Below are positions 51,818-64,000 of a DNA stretch of 64,000 nt, piece after piece. This DNA is from Mauremys mutica (taxonomy: Eukaryota; Chordata; Testudines; Geoemydidae). A program made the translations under genes and the position numbers. The notes below the pieces were generated by a model. The model saw only the letters and a list, made by a program, of their open reading frames with translations. It was not told the origin of the DNA and did not search any database. Positions within the stretch are counted from its first letter, which is position 1, and each line of letters starts with the position of its first letter. Location of the stretch: NCBI RefSeq assembly GCF_020497125.1, contig NC_059087.1, positions 19,129,925 through 19,193,924 on the forward strand. Direction: 5' to 3'.

Positions 51818-54800
51818 CTCCCCTGCCTGCACCCGACACCTATGGCCGCTGGAGTGGGCTCTCCGGCCCGTGGGGAGGGGTGTGGGAGCTGGGGAGTGGT
51901 CACGGCAGTGTCTGGCAGTTCTCCTGTTTGCCTTTGCATTGGGTTCCCTTGTTTGTTTGTGCCGGTTGCTATCAGCAAAACAACACCGAGGGCCTGATGT
52001 CTGCCATGCTGGCGGCTTTGCAGTTCCTCGCCAGGCGACATCACGCGCAGACCAGTCCCAGCCTCTCCCCCAGTCCCCAGCGTGGCAGCAGATGCTGCTG
52101 TGAGAAGTTGGGCTGAGGTGACCCAGTTCACTTTCACCTGCAGGGCTCGCTGTATAACCCACCAAATCTCCTCGCAGGGGCTGAGCAGTCTGGTATGTGA
52201 GGCCATCAGAAAGGCTGAGCCAGGCTCTCACTGCTCCAGGAGGCCCTGGGGGTTCCTCTCCAGGCCCTGGGCAGAGCAGGGCCCTGCTGAATTACAGCCC
52301 CTGCTGCGACTGATCACAAAATCATTACCCACTCGGTCTGTTGTTTGCACCTCAGGTGCAGGGCTATTAATTGGGAGCCCTGGTGCTGTTTTCACTCCTT
52401 GCGCGGCTACTGCCGGTTCATTAAGGGCCCCTCGGCGAATTCCCTCAGGGCCTGAGCATTGCCACAGCCCATACAAATAAATACCAACCACTGAGCCCCC
52501 GCTCCAGGCCTAGAGTAACCCGAGAGTTCTCTGGCGTTGGGAATATGCCGCAAATTCCTGTTTCCCCTGTAGTACAAGAGCCAGATTCCAGATCAGACGC
52601 TGAACAGGGGCTGGAGAATGTCTGCTCATCCCCCCCAGGCCACAGGAGAGCAGCGAGTTGTGTCCCAAATGCAGCGTTTGACATCCATGTCAGCAAGACT
52701 CCTGAGAAGGAAGGAGCTGCTCTTTTTTCCATCTGTCCTATTGGACTCTCATTTCTCCCCACAGTCCCTGGCTGGGTGCGAAGGAAACATCCAGCAGGTA
52801 ACGATTATACAGCTCTGACCAGCAATAGCAAATGCTCTCTGAGCTACCAGAGCAATTAGAGCCCCCGAGTAGCCACAGCAGCATGCAGATTGGATGAGAG
52901 GAGGCAGCACCCGTACTGTGGCAGGCTGGGCTCTTCTCCCTGGGTGCCACGGTTCCTGGAACGCTGCGGCACGGAAACCGCTCGCAATACAGGGCTGCCA
53001 GCTCAGCAGATTTGCCACTTGTTTTTGAAATGCTGTTTTGTAAGTCACCATGCAGCCATGAATGGCCTTATCCTTCCAACGGCTCAGCCACAGCATGTGC
53101 ACGTCTCCAGACTGGCTGCTGAACCAGCATCTGCAAGACGTTTTAAGCAGGGAGGGATTCTGTACAGATAGGGTGCATGAGTGGGATTCTCCATCATGAC
53201 AGGCTCAGTGCTTTACTCTCACACCCATTTTCTCTGGACTCTGATCAACAGATTCTCTTCCCTTCTCCCTAGTCAAATGGCCGATTGCTCAGGCTGTGAT
53301 TAGATGGTGGAGCAACAGCAGCAAGTTTGTTCTTCCTTGTTGTTTCTTCTTTGCACCTTTTAATAACTTGTTCAGGTCGTAGGGTGGGAGAGGGGACTTC
53401 GGTTGTTACTCAGTATTATAACAGTTTTTCTCAGGTTCCCACAGCCATTGGCAGTGCAATACATTTACTTGCAACATATATTCAGCCACTAGGTAAGCTG
53501 TAGAGGCCCCTCAGACAAGGTGACTTGGTGGACCTGGTGAAGAAGGGAGACAAAGTTGGAACTCAAGCTGTGTGGAGGTCTTTTTGTTTGTATCTATAGT
53601 TTGTAATTATTTTCTTTAATAATGACCCCTGTCTGAGATGGATTGTGATGCCCTAGACTATGCCAGGTGGTGTTAGAGCTTTGCTTCCATCAGCTGGACA
53701 TGGTCCTTCAGACGGGCCAACAGCATTTCTTTTGTTTCCCCTTTTTTTGTGTGTGTTTTATCCTCTCATTTGGAGGGGCTAGAAGAATATGCCTTGTCCT
53801 CCTCCAGCAGTTGTTAGGCCTGAAACTCCGGGGATCTGGACTGCCAGTTACGCTGTGATTCTGACACCTCGTGCTGCTGAAATGCTCCTGTGGTGCCCGT
53901 TGAAAGTTCTGTCATCCTAGTTCTTGGGCTGGCTCCTCAGCTGCTGCAGATCGGTGTGGTTTCATTGCCTGGGACGGAGCTATGCCGAACTGCCCCAGCT
54001 GAGGTGTTTAATCTCTTTGCAGATTGTTCGCAGGCAAGAGGAATGGTGCTATCACTAAGATTCAGTAGTGGAGGAAATTCACCCCTATGCAAAGGGCCAG
54101 TAAAAGGCCTGTGCACCATACAAGTCTCACTTAAAACCTATTTTGAGGGATTAAGTGGTGCAGACTCTCTGCACAGGGGGTGAATTGCACCCTAGTACAA
54201 TGATAACCTTGCATTGCTGGCCAGCCCTGACGTTAAAACCTATGACTCTAAAAGGGCTTTGATCCAGTTCCTTCTACGAGCTCCTGAAACACTTGGCAGA
54301 GGCAGCGTGACCTTCTACCTCAGAGCCATTGATTGGGGAGCGGTGCAGGGGCCAGGGCCCTCACCTTTCTCACTAGCTTTGTGTCCCCCTGGAGCTTGGT
54401 TCCAGGCCAGTGCCCCAAGACACTGAAGCTGATGAAACTTCGGAGAGAAACAGGAGAAGGCAGCGGCGCTTGTTTTGTTGCGGAGCCTGGGAAGAGCAGC
54501 CCCGCCACCGTTAACAAAGTCAGGTGAGCTGCCAGCAGCTCCCAGCCCCGGGGAATTGAAAGGGAGAGGAAAACATTAAGGAGGCCGTGAAACCGAATAA
54601 TACACAAGGGTCTGTGGCGTCAGCCCGGCTGTTTCACAGGTGAACAAGTCCTTCAGTATCCTGACGACGCCCTGCTGAGCTCCTCCGACCCCGAGGCTGG
54701 CAAAGGCCAAGGAGAAAAGGTTCCACCAGGGACCATCAGCCGAGCGGCGTGGGAGGCACCAGGGCCCCGTCTCCCCTCTAACAACCAGAACGCAGGCTCC

Positions 54801-55662
54801 CGCTGAGTCACTCGCTGCTGGAGATGACTTGCGGCTATGCCGGTAATCCTGCTCCCCTAGAGTGTTAATTAAGGTAGACGCTATAGTCTCAGCCTAGTCC
54901 TAATTAAAACGAGTCCTTCTAATAAAATACGTGCAGCCCAACGGGGGGATGCATCACTATGAATCAGTAACCACGCTCACCGGCCTGTTAGTGGAATAAC
55001 AAGGCGCTGCCCAGAGCGAGATGAGGATCAGAGGCAGCAGGGGCTGGAGAAGCCAGGGAGAGCAGGGGGAGGGGAGAAGCTAGAAGGAGAAGAAGAGAAA
55101 GAGACACACGCTCTCGCTGGGATCCTACTGAAATCAGTGGCCAGTTGCCCATTGGCTTCAATGGAAGCAGCAGCAGGCCTGGAGCGCTCTCTGGATTTGC
55201 TCGCTGATGGCTCCTCTTCCTCTTGATGGGCGGAAGGTTGCCTGTGGCACATCAGCTCGCAGCTCAGCCACGCCACACACAGCTGGCCCCATCCCTTGGT
55301 GCAAAGGTGCAAAACATCCCAGCAGGCTGGTGAGGAAGAGGGGGTGGCCCAGGAGACAGCAGAGAGCCCAGACAACAGTCAGTCTATCAGCTAGGCAGAT
55401 AATCCATCCGCTACAGCTCTTCCACCCAGAGAGCGAGATTAAATCCCTGCCAGATGCCGAAGGGGCCAGAGAACGGCTCATTCATTAGTATCTGGTTCTT
55501 TACGTTCTTCCTTCAGGAAACACAGAGGTCGCTTGTGCCCGGGAAGGCTGCAGGTCCAGCTGCCCCTGTAACTGAGGTGATTTCTGTTCATGCACAGGCC
55601 AGGGTTCCCTTTACTGTGTAAACCTCACCCGATGGACCCACTTCTCTAGGTGCTGAAAAGTC
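51818..55662. other. Intergenic DNA, no gene recognised
   Basis: Mixed sequence with many unsupported short frames. A TAAT-rich stretch at 54860-54930 (TGTTAATTAAGG, CCTAATTAAAAC, TTCTAATAAAAT) may be regulatory but has no direct support. Confidence 0.4.
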
Positions 55663-55750
55663 CTAAGGGCCAATTTCAGCCCCCGTCCAAACGGGTGAGG
55701 CTACACTGAAGTCCACACTTACTGACACCAAGGCTGAATTTGCCCCTTAG
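55663..55750. repeat. Short palindromic MITE
   Basis: CTAAGGGCCAATTTCAGCCC and GGCTGAATTTGCCCCTTAG are inverted termini of an 88-bp element. Confidence 0.6.
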
Positions 55751-58700
55751 TCTCCAGATCAGCTAATTTCTGGGCTTCTCCGAAGGCCGAGGTTGATAGC
55801 TGTGCTGAACTGTGTGTGGTCGAGGTTTTTATTTCTGCTAGGGACTGAGCTGAGATTCATCAAGCTCCTGACACTCAGGACCTGAACCTGACTCCCCAGA
55901 GGTGAACGCCGAGTGCTGTAGTCACTAGGCCTCCTGAATGTGGCTGGGAAATTGGCTTTTGGTTAACAAGGAATCAAAGAAAGAAAAGCGGTTTCAGGGG
56001 GGTAGCAGCAGCGGCGTGGTGCAGAGGGCGGTGCAGAGAGCGGCGTGAGAGGGAAAAGCTAGGATGCCTCGTGTTAGCTCCACCGGGGAATTGTAGCGCT
56101 TTCCTGCACTCGGTTAACAAAGCACCGATGGACAGTGCGCGTCCCTCATTAAGGACTCTCTCTGGGCCAAGTTTGCAGAGTTGATGGACCTGTGGATTAG
56201 TTTAGATCCATCAGCTGCCTTCAAACCCATTGATCTTGAGGGAGCATGGACACATCTGTTATTCCTAGCCAGACGAGAGGAAACCGGGCCCTCTCCGTCG
56301 TGCAAAGGTGCAAAACATTCCTTGTGAGGGGTCCCAGAAGCTAGCACTTGGGAGCTGCTCAGGTGCCCTGCCGGCTTTGGGGTACCACAAGGTCCTGTCT
56401 TGTCACGCTTGCTGTTCAATGTGTATATGAGGCCGGGTGGGCTGGGGGCCTTCAGCATCCTGATGACACCCAGCGGTATGGGCCAGATTCAGACGAGCCC
56501 AGCTTCCATTTAAACACCAAAATCAGTGGCTGGATTTCCAAGAATTTGCTGCTGAGCACTTGAAAACTGGGCCCCATATCGCCATCTCAGCCGAGCCACC
56601 TGATGTAGCTGGGTGACTTACAAGTGCCTGAATGAGGCTGGGACTTGGAGGAGGCCTCCAGCCTCTGTGCCTCAGTTTCCCCATCTGTAAAGTGTTGCTC
56701 TCCTTTGTGCAGTGCTTTGAGGCATCTGGATGCAGTGGGCTATTTGGGGGTGCAGCATATTGTAGCATTATTATTCCATGCCCTGAGCCCTTTGGCTTTC
56801 CCTCAGCCAAGCTTTTTGTGGAGTCACTGTGGGTTTTGTTTCCATAAGGACTGGGCGAGGCCTTCAGGGCTTGACGTATTGTTTATGGCTGTAGCAGGCT
56901 CACGGGGCAGAAACGTTTCAAACCCTTTCCAGCATCCCAGGATCAAACCCTGGGTCACACTGCCCTCTCCCCGGGAGGAAATCTTCTGCTGGGGGTCAGG
57001 GTTTTCCCCCAGCGAGGAGGAGGCCATGGGACCTGCCCCACACACTGTGGATCCTGGGGGATCAATGGGAGACCAGGGTCACTCATGCAGAGGCCTGGTG
57101 CTTCTGCCTCAGCCCTGCCCCCCTGCCCCGCCGCAGTCTAGCTCCGCAGGAGCCACACTAGCAGGGAAGTGTTCTGGCAACCCCTGCCCCAGGCAGCAGC
57201 TGGAGGGAAAAGACCAGAAAAACAAACCCAACCCAAGCAAAGTGCCTCCTGCGAGGGTGATAAAATAATGTCCCCGCAGGAGGCCAGCCAGCTGGAGCAG
57301 CTGCCCAGAGCTGGTTTGGACGAGACCGGCCTGGTGATTCCCTTGTTCAGTCCTGAGGGAAAGATAGGGCCTTTGAAGGCCACCTGTTCATCTAATTTTA
57401 GCCCCCTGGATCTCCTCTCCTTCCCCCCACCCCGCACGTCCCAAGGAGTAAGCAGTCGAGCTGCTATGAAATCGGTGGGTTCTGAGGCTCGCTCCACAGT
57501 GCCCCTTCGATGTGCTGGTGCCGTTCTGGTTCCTTTCTGTACCGACAAGGCTCCCTCCTCAGAAAGCTCTTGGCTAGCACAGCATCAGAGACAGCAAAGG
57601 ACTCTTAGCGAAGGCTGCGAGAGGTTGGTGCATCGAAACCAAGAGGCAGGTAAGACCACACAGCAGTCACATGGCTGAATTCATTGCTGGAAGGCACTCA
57701 GGTACCATGGCGAGGGATATGGGATAAGTATAGAATAGAAAGGTGCCTGATTTCTGGTTTAATTATGTAGTTAAAACACTCGTACACACCTTCAAGTGGA
57801 CTAGGATCCTATGGAAGAACCCCCCCAGCTTTCACCCATCCTGCCCTCCTGTTAGGTCATCTAGCCCCATACAATGTATTTTCTATGGCTTTGTCCTTTC
57901 TAGTTTTAAATGTCTCAAGCAACAGGGGTGGGAAGATGCCCATGATCTAAAGCTGCTTCCCTGGCTCTACGAACAGCTGTGTAGAGCTGGAAGGGCAGCG
58001 TTAGCCAGGCATGTGGCAGTAAGCGGGAGGTTGTGAGGTTAATTTTGGGCATGTCTGTGAAGGGCTAGGAAAGCCCATAAACAACATGACATAGCAGCAT
58101 CGCCCTCATGCCCTGCCTGGCCTGTGGCTTGTCATGGGATGGAAAAGTGATAGAACGTGGAGGCCACTGGAAACCGCGCGGCTGATCGTTGGTTCCCCTT
58201 CACCTCACTCATCCACTTCCCCCTCCTCTCAGAGCTCTCTGTTCAGCATTTCACTCGAAGCACTTCTGAAACACTGGTTGGGTTATTACAGAAAGGAGCC
58301 TGGCTGGCAGGAAGCAGGGCTTTGCCGGAAGGACAAGGCAGCCCTCAGATCCCAGTGCATGGCCTGGATTCTCAGCCGTGTTGTGGCTGATGCACTGCAC
58401 CCACGACTGATCTGCATGTTCCTGTTCCCCTGAAAAGGAGTGTTCAGGGAGCTGTGATCTGCTGCTTGGCACAGCCCTCGCCTCCCTCCTGTGGGGAGAG
58501 CCGTAGCCCCATAGCACGGCAGCTTGAGGGAGAGGTGACGTCTGGTAGTGGAGGACCAGGAGCTCATTTAGCAGGTTCATTCATTATGCCATAGCCCTCT
58601 CCTTTGTTCTCAGCTCTTGGGCAGGCCGCTCGATGCATTCTCATGGCTGTCTTTGGGACAGAGACTGTATGTCGACGATGGGGTAAAGATTTTCATGAGC

Positions 58701-60980
58701 ATTTCTGCTTATGAGTGCCTGGTTCCCTATGCTAACAGCTACCATTTCCTCATTCCCGACAGCTGGGGCACCCACAGTTTGCCTGGCACAAAAATGCAGC
58801 ACTTCCTCCTTCTTAGGTGCTGCCCAGTGAAAGCCCCTGAGGGTTAGTGTTGGTAATTACTCGGCTGCCTAATTACCACCAAGTTCTGGAAATGACCTTG
58901 CTTGGAGGGGTGGAGGGGATTTGCATGCTTGACCTTTCCTTAATTATTTCATTAGCTCAGGTAATGGCCTTTCCCGTGTTCCTTCCATAATGTTCTAGGC
59001 TGGGAAATAGCTCATTACACGGAGGGGCCTTGTAGGGCACTCGCTCCCGGGGCGGCTTTGGTGCAGATTGCTGGGCAGGGGGCTGGGGGAGGGAGAACTC
59101 CCAGACTTGTTTGTGAGACTCCTGGCTGCAGCACAATCAGCTGCTTTTCTCTAAGGGGGCGAGGAGGCCTGGGGAGTGGAACCACTGCTGGAAAAGACCA
59201 TTCCAAGCCGCAGTGCTGTGGGGCGGGTGTGTTCCTTGGCGCTGGGGAGAGACTGACCTGGAGTGAGTGCCCCTTTGCATTGTGAAGGATGAGGTGGGGA
59301 GGTGGGCGTGCGTGAGATGCAGCATGCTGACCCCTCTTGTCCAAGGCTAGAAGAGCTTGCATGTAAACAAATGAGCCCTGAGCATGTTAGCTACAGCACA
59401 TGAAGGCAAATGAAAGGCCAAGTGGTGGAGGAGCATCAGGCTTAGGGGACACTGAGCAACGACAATGAAAGCAGTTAAGTGACTGAATTGAAATCAGGCA
59501 TGAGCCGAGCTCAGAGGGGTCCCCGAGGCCTGTTCTGGAGACCCTGGGCCATTGGATTGCTCAGGGCAGGGAGCGTTCAGCTGACAAGAATTATGCGTGC
59601 AGGAATCCCAATGGGCTGCAGCCGCAGGGGCCTGATTAGAAAGGCTGTTAGGTGAGGGATAAGAGCTGGCCCTGAGGTTAATTGCCCAGGTCACACACCC
59701 CTTCGAGGGCCAGCTCCCTATAGAGGCACGGAGCACCTGACAGACCCACAGGGCAGCTTTCATGGAGCTACAAGGAAACTCATTCAGGTGCAAAGGGCTC
59801 CAGCTCAGTTCATTGGTCTCTGGAGAGAAAGGAAGCCTCCTTATGGCCCAGGCAGGCCCAGCTCCCCGCTGCAATGAGAGGGGGAGATTATTGATTAACC
59901 ATCTGAAAGGCTCTGGGGTTCGCCAGCTATAGCTGGCAGTGACCCAACCTCGGCTGGGCTGCGGATGCTGCGTCTTCATGTCGAGGGTCGTTTTTAATGT
60001 AAAACTCCTTGGGGTGTTTGACCTTCTCTCCCGGGGCCGGCTCCAGGCTTGTGCCCACTTTGCAGTATGCCCAGTCCCCCTGTTTGGGGACCTCTGTTCC
60101 ATTAGCCCCCCCCCCCCAGCTGCACTCCCCCAGGCCCTACACACTGCAAGGGAAACTGTGGGATTTCCACCTTCCTGGGCTCTGCTGCAGGATCCAACCC
60201 TCCTACCAGACGCCCAAACCCTTGATGGATTTTGAGTGAAAAACAAGCCGCTCCTGCTCCCAGCGTGGGCTGTGGGAGGCTGCTGGAGGCTTCTTCACCA
60301 GGACCTGGAAGAATCCAGGCCTGGCTCTGGCTGTCCCCATCCCAAAGGCCAGAGCTATTGCTCTCATTCTAAGGGAGATTCCCTTAGGGGACAATTCCAT
60401 GAGCTGGGTTCTGTCAGATTTGCCGCTGGGTGGGAGTGGTCTCCAGAGGGCCCCATGCTGGGCTCCCCGTCAGATTTTCTCCCAGACATGCAGGGTTGGG
60501 AATGTGCCCCCAGTGTCACAGTCCAGGCCGCACCAGTCAGGCTGGAAGCCTTTTGGTTCTCTGTCTGCTTCTTCTGCTCTTCTAGCTTTCCTGTTGCTTA
60601 GGGCCAGCACCCAGGAGACAGGCCCCGAATTAACTGACTCTACAAATAGTTTGGATTTTAAAATTGCCTCCCAGTCCAGAATAATCTGCCAGCATCAGCC
60701 AACAACAAAGGGACAAGGTCCTTACAGTCCCTCTCCTCCTCTTCGTGGGGGCTGCTGGGTCTAGTCTTGGGATGGATATTTAATGCTCTGCCCACCCTAG
60801 TCCGGCATCATGTGTCTGCCAGGATTCTTGCATCCTCTCTGCTCCTGGGAAACAGAGCCACGGAGTGACAGCATCGGTGGGCAGTGGTCCAGCCCCCCTG
60901 CAGTTGGAGGTGGGCAGATAGCCTCTGGCCTGCGTGGGGAGCAAAGGGGGACACAGAGACCTTGCTTTGTCTATGTCAGG
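55751..60980. other. Intergenic DNA with a MIR fragment at about 56640-56715
   Basis: CTCTGTGCCTCAGTTTCCCC, ATCTGTAAAGTG is a MIR core phrase. Otherwise no repeat or gene recognised; open frames up to 250 codons on either strand have no domain or splice support. Confidence 0.45.
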
Positions 60981-60984
60981 CAGA

Positions 60985-61085
60985 TGCAGAAAATCAATAG
61001 CCGAGATTTTGGCCAGTGCTCTGCAGGGGTCAGACAAGAGGATCGTAATGGTCCCTTCTGGCCTGAGCATCCATGAATCATTAAA
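60985..61085 (+). mobile_element. CR1 3' tail fragment
   Basis: GGTCAGACAAGAGGATCGTA, ATGGTCCCTTCTGGCC ending CATCCATGAATCATT matches the CR1 3' terminus in forward orientation. Confidence 0.65.
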
Positions 61086-62741
61086 GATCAGATTCTGCTC
61101 TTCCTAGTGCGAGGCGCTAAGTGCTGAGCTGGGGCTGAGGGGAGGCTCCCTGAGCCAGGCTGTCTGCACAGAGCAGGATGGCGGAAGGAGGCCAAGATGA
61201 CCTGCACTTTGGGCCAGCCCCTTTTGTGGCTCCGTAAAGCAGCCCTGTGCAGTCAGGCTAGTGTCTACGTTCTATGGGCGGGGATCTGCGCCGTGGCTAG
61301 TGTATCTCCTGCGAGTCACTGAGCCCCCCAGCCACCCTAGGGCCAGTCCATATCCTAGATCCGTCCTGTGCCCTGCTTTCACTTGTGGGTGCTGGGGAAA
61401 GCCGACATCCTGTGCCAGTCCCCTACCACACCCAAGCGTGATAATGATAGTGAGGTAGCGGCAAGGTGGGAATTTTTCTCTACAGAGAGGACGGGTCTGA
61501 CAGCAGACGTGCCTGTGGCTGCAGTGAGTGGCCTCTGTGTGTGGTAGGGAGCAGCTCAAGGATCTCGGTGGGAATGGCCTGACCTGAGATTTGCAGAGAC
61601 CTGTGCGTTCAAGCCTCGCTGCCTGGAGGGGGACCCGCGGTACCAGGAATGCACACAGTCTGGGTGCCTGGCAGCGCTTGCTGTGCCCGTAGGTTATTGT
61701 TCCTTCCAAGATTCTCAAGGGTGACAGACAGACAGAGAAAACCAGACAGAAACGTGTCATGGCAGCTTCTGACTGGCCACCCTGAAAACACCCGGCCCCC
61801 TGCCTGCTTCAGAACGCTGCTGTACCTGCCTTCGAACGGCGGCCTCCCACTCCTCTGACCTCTGCACAAGATAAAACCGAGACAGAATGCCAAGCTTGTG
61901 AGCTCCCGTTGAAACACCCTGGGGTGTAACAGTTTTACGCCGATAAAAGACTTCACTTGAAGCATTAACTGTTTCAATTACTGAGCCATAGCCCAGGGGC
62001 TGCCTTTCCGCCAGGCTCCAGCCAGTCATGCCATGCTGAAGTCCTAGCAAGCCCCACGATGGCCCCTGGGGGTGCACAGAAGTGGGAGGAGATCCAATGG
62101 GGATGCAGTATGTACAGTGGCACCACTTTCCTTCATTTGGTGCTGTGAGGCAGGGCAGGTAAAAGAGGCCAAGATTTCCCTGACCCCTGTGTCGTGTCAC
62201 TAATAATCTCCATGGTTCTCAGCTGGGTCGTTTCCCGCGTGCTCTGCAACTCAACCCCTTGCTTTCGCCATGTGCCCAGAAAATGTCATAGGTTCTGCAT
62301 GCGGTTCGTGTGGCACCTGTAAGGGCACTTGTGAACTAACACGTGGATCCTATGGTGATGGGGAGCCCACGGAAGCACGGGGAGAATGGACTTGGGCTGA
62401 AGGGAGCTGCCAAGGGGTGGGGTGACCATTTCTTGTGGGTGCGATAGTCTCCTACTGCACTCCCCTCCAGGGACCTCATTTACAGCCCATGGATGTCAAT
62501 GGGAGTCTCTCCACTGACTTCAGGGGGCTTTGGATCTGTCCAAAAAGCTAGAGAGGGAGAGACTCTCTGCAGGGGGGAAGTTGCTTCTGTGGAGGGGAGC
62601 CAGCCTAGAGGCTGGGTAGTTTTCCAAGGCATCCCACTGTGAGCAGGGTCCTAGTGGGGAGCCAGCTGTGATCACTCAATTAGGGTGAATTGCAAAGAAC
62701 AGGGCAGAAAATCCCCATAAAGCTGGTGGATATTCCAACAC
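61086..62741. other. Intergenic DNA, no gene recognised
   Basis: Mixed sequence. A small palindromic phrase at about 62480-62550 matches the family noted at 11783. Confidence 0.4.
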
Positions 62742-63020
62742 TTAGGGTTTGTCTACACTACCTGCCAAATCGGGGGCAGATGATCCAGCAGGGGGCGATT
62801 TATCGCCTCTAGTCTAGATGCGGTAAATCAATCCCCAGGCGCTCTCCCGTCACCTCCTGTACGCCACCACCGCGAGAGGTGTAGGCGGAGTCGACGGGGG
62901 AGTGGCAGCAGTGAAGACACCGCAGTGAGTAGGTCTAAGTACGTTGACTTCAGCTACGTTATTCACAGAGCTGAAGTTGCGTAACTTAGATCGATCCCCC
63001 CCAGTGTAGACCAGGCCTTA
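62742..63020. mobile_element. Harbinger-type MITE with TTA target duplication
   Basis: The 273-bp element (62745-63017) has inverted termini GGGTTTGTCTACACT and AGTGTAGACCAGGCC and is flanked by TTA on both sides, the duplication expected for PIF/Harbinger. The interior has GATTTATCGCC and GTAGGTCTAAGTACGTTGAC. No coding capacity. Confidence 0.82.
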
Positions 63021-63218
63021 GATTCACCAAACCAGCATAAAACAGCTTCTTTATTACCTGCCGGGTTACTCAGACATCCAAACAACACAGTTCCCTTAAA
63101 GTGATCCAGCCTCAGGCCTCCATCCAGGTACCCACGTCAAATATGATAAATTTCTGAAAATCTTATTTCATCAAATAAAAGAAAAGGTTCTACCAATCCC
63201 AAAGGATCAGGACCAAAA
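63021..63218 (-). other. Sequence between MITE and retroelement ORF
   Basis: Read on the minus strand this follows the stop of the ORF and contains AATAAA-type signals (complements of TCTTTATTACC near 63050 and a nearby AT-rich stretch). It may be the 3' part of the same retroelement, but no LTR boundary was found. Confidence 0.35.
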
Positions 63219-63998
63219 TCAGGACACAAATTCAGGACCACTTCCTTCACGGGCTTTAGTTGTATCCAGAATCAGCTCCAGGTTAACTGATAAATCTTCA
63301 ACCATCGTAGGCTGGCAGGCTTCTTCTATCTGCTTTACAGACAGAAAAGAGCTGGAGAAACATTCCCCTTCAACAGACAAACAGCTTGGGATACCCTTTC
63401 CTTTGTCCCAGCACACATGGCTATTCATGGACAATTGCTTGGAGATTGGGGTAGCTCCCTTCATAGGCAAGTGACAGTCATTACCCCTAACAGACACAGG
63501 AACAATTCCTTCGCTCTCACAATTCTCCACACTGGTAACAGGTAAGGTGCAGGGATGCTCATGTTCCACTAACCTGGCCTTCCCAAACTGCTGATTAGAC
63601 AAAGCCAGCAGCTCAGAAGGCTGCCTATGCTCATCTCCACTTTCTTTGCCTTCCCCTCCCTTAACGGATAAACTGCAGTTTTCCACAATTAGTGTCTTAT
63701 TACACTGAGCCACTTTAAGCACATCACTTTCACCTGGGTCAGGCTGACTTTCCCAAGTTTTATTAGCCAACATTCCAACACCCATAAAAACGTTACCCTT
63801 TTCTTCTTCAATTAGGGCTTTAACCTGATCACCGACTTTAATTTGCGCTAGAGAAACATCTTCCTGAGCCTTATCTAATGCCAGATTCCCTTCTGAGATA
63901 CCAGAGAGACAAATAGGAATTTTTTCCACATATGCGCTGCTTCTTTGCACAGATGAACAGCCATCTTCCCCATACAGACATTTGGAGAAACCCTCCAT
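63219..63998 (-). CDS. Probable LTR-retroelement polyprotein fragment, 5' end outside window
   Basis: An open frame reads in from the right edge of the window and stops at 63219. The first Met lies at the edge and need not be the true start. The protein is rich in Ser, Glu, Cys and Val and repeats short LSV/SVKG/SVEG-like units at irregular spacing. It lacks a signal peptide, zinc knuckle, protease or reverse-transcriptase motif in the visible part. From memory it resembles the low-complexity linker region in gag-pol ORFs of turtle LTR elements, so this is inference. The frame is intact over 259 codons, which suggests a young copy. It could instead be the 3' exon of a host gene. Confidence 0.45.
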   Translation of the reverse strand: MEGFSKCLYGEDGCSSVQRSSAYVEKIPICLSGISEGNLALDKAQEDVSLAQIKVGDQVKALIEEEKGNVFMGVGMLANKTWESQPDPGESDVLKVAQCNKTLIVENCSLSVKGGEGKESGDEHRQPSELLALSNQQFGKARLVEHEHPCTLPVTSVENCESEGIVPVSVRGNDCHLPMKGATPISKQLSMNSHVCWDKGKGIPSCLSVEGECFSSSFLSVKQIEEACQPTMVEDLSVNLELILDTTKAREGSGPEFVS

Positions 63999-64000
63999 AG

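Noticed and set aside
51311..52231. 306-codon minus-strand frame and overlapping + frame of 229 codons
   Set aside because: Both run through the hAT MITE at 51521-51809 and show no domain or codon bias.
59494..60246. 250-codon minus-strand frame
   Set aside because: Biased mixed composition without domain, splice or start-context support; overlapped by competing + frames.
1..64000. Genes expected next to CA15 by mammalian synteny (SCARF2, DGCR2, TSSK kinases)
   Set aside because: No EGF-like, lectin-type or kinase motif was found in any frame; an intronless kinase would have shown as a long ORF.
1..64000. CRISPR arrays, bacterial operons, riboswitches, rRNA or functional tRNA genes
   Set aside because: No regularly spaced direct repeats, Shine-Dalgarno/operon layout or intact cloverleaf was seen; tRNA-like text belongs to SINE heads.

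Overview
The window looks like nuclear DNA of a sauropsid, most likely a turtle, with a crocodilian as the alternative. The signs are spliced GT-AG exons, many CR1 LINE 3' ends with their typical terminal octamer repeats, old MIR-type SINEs, turtle-type tRNA-derived SINEs, and many short hAT- and Harbinger-type non-autonomous DNA transposons. No bacterial, organellar or CRISPR features were seen. The organism call is inference from repeat content.

One gene can be reconstructed completely: a GPI-anchored alpha-carbonic anhydrase of the CA15 type on the + strand. It has eight coding exons between 8437 and 35596. They join in a single open frame of 325 codons plus stop, with GT-AG borders at all seven introns. 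The first exon sits in a CpG-rich block (about 8150-8700) with a TATA-like box near 8316. Intron 1 is 13.3 kb. All zinc ligands, the proton-shuttle histidine, the gate-keeper Thr/Glu pair, two cysteine pairs, four N-glycosylation sequons and a hydrophobic GPI-signal tail are present. The enzyme should therefore be active on the outer cell surface or in a lumen.

A second gene candidate is an uninterrupted 365-codon ORF on the minus strand (49500-50597). It has a good Kozak ATG, a central coiled-coil-like segment and a PDZ-ligand-like C terminus. I do not recognise its family. At the right edge (63219-63998, minus) an open frame running off the window looks like part of an LTR-retroelement polyprotein.

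The rest is introns and intergenic DNA rich in transposable elements. 1-8.1 kb: a GC-rich repeat, a SINE in perfect inverted-repeat form with a 14-bp target duplication, a second folded SINE, and hAT fragments. 8.4-35.6 kb: the CA15 gene with its repeat-bearing introns, including an RTE/R4-like LINE remnant, a CAGCGCT-rich MITE, a nested pair of CR1 copies, a fold-back element carrying ACTACAACTCCC motifs, and hAT MITEs. 35.7-37 kb: a decayed antisense CR1 just downstream of the gene. 39-52 kb: more hAT MITEs with perfect 8-bp target duplications, and a 1.15-kb solo LTR with a 5-bp duplication. 52-62.7 kb: mostly unremarkable. 62.7-64 kb: a Harbinger-type MITE beside the retroelement ORF.

In mouse, Car15 lies near Scarf2 and Dgcr2. 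No exon of those genes, nor of the intronless TSSK kinases, was recognised here, so any such neighbours would lie outside the window.
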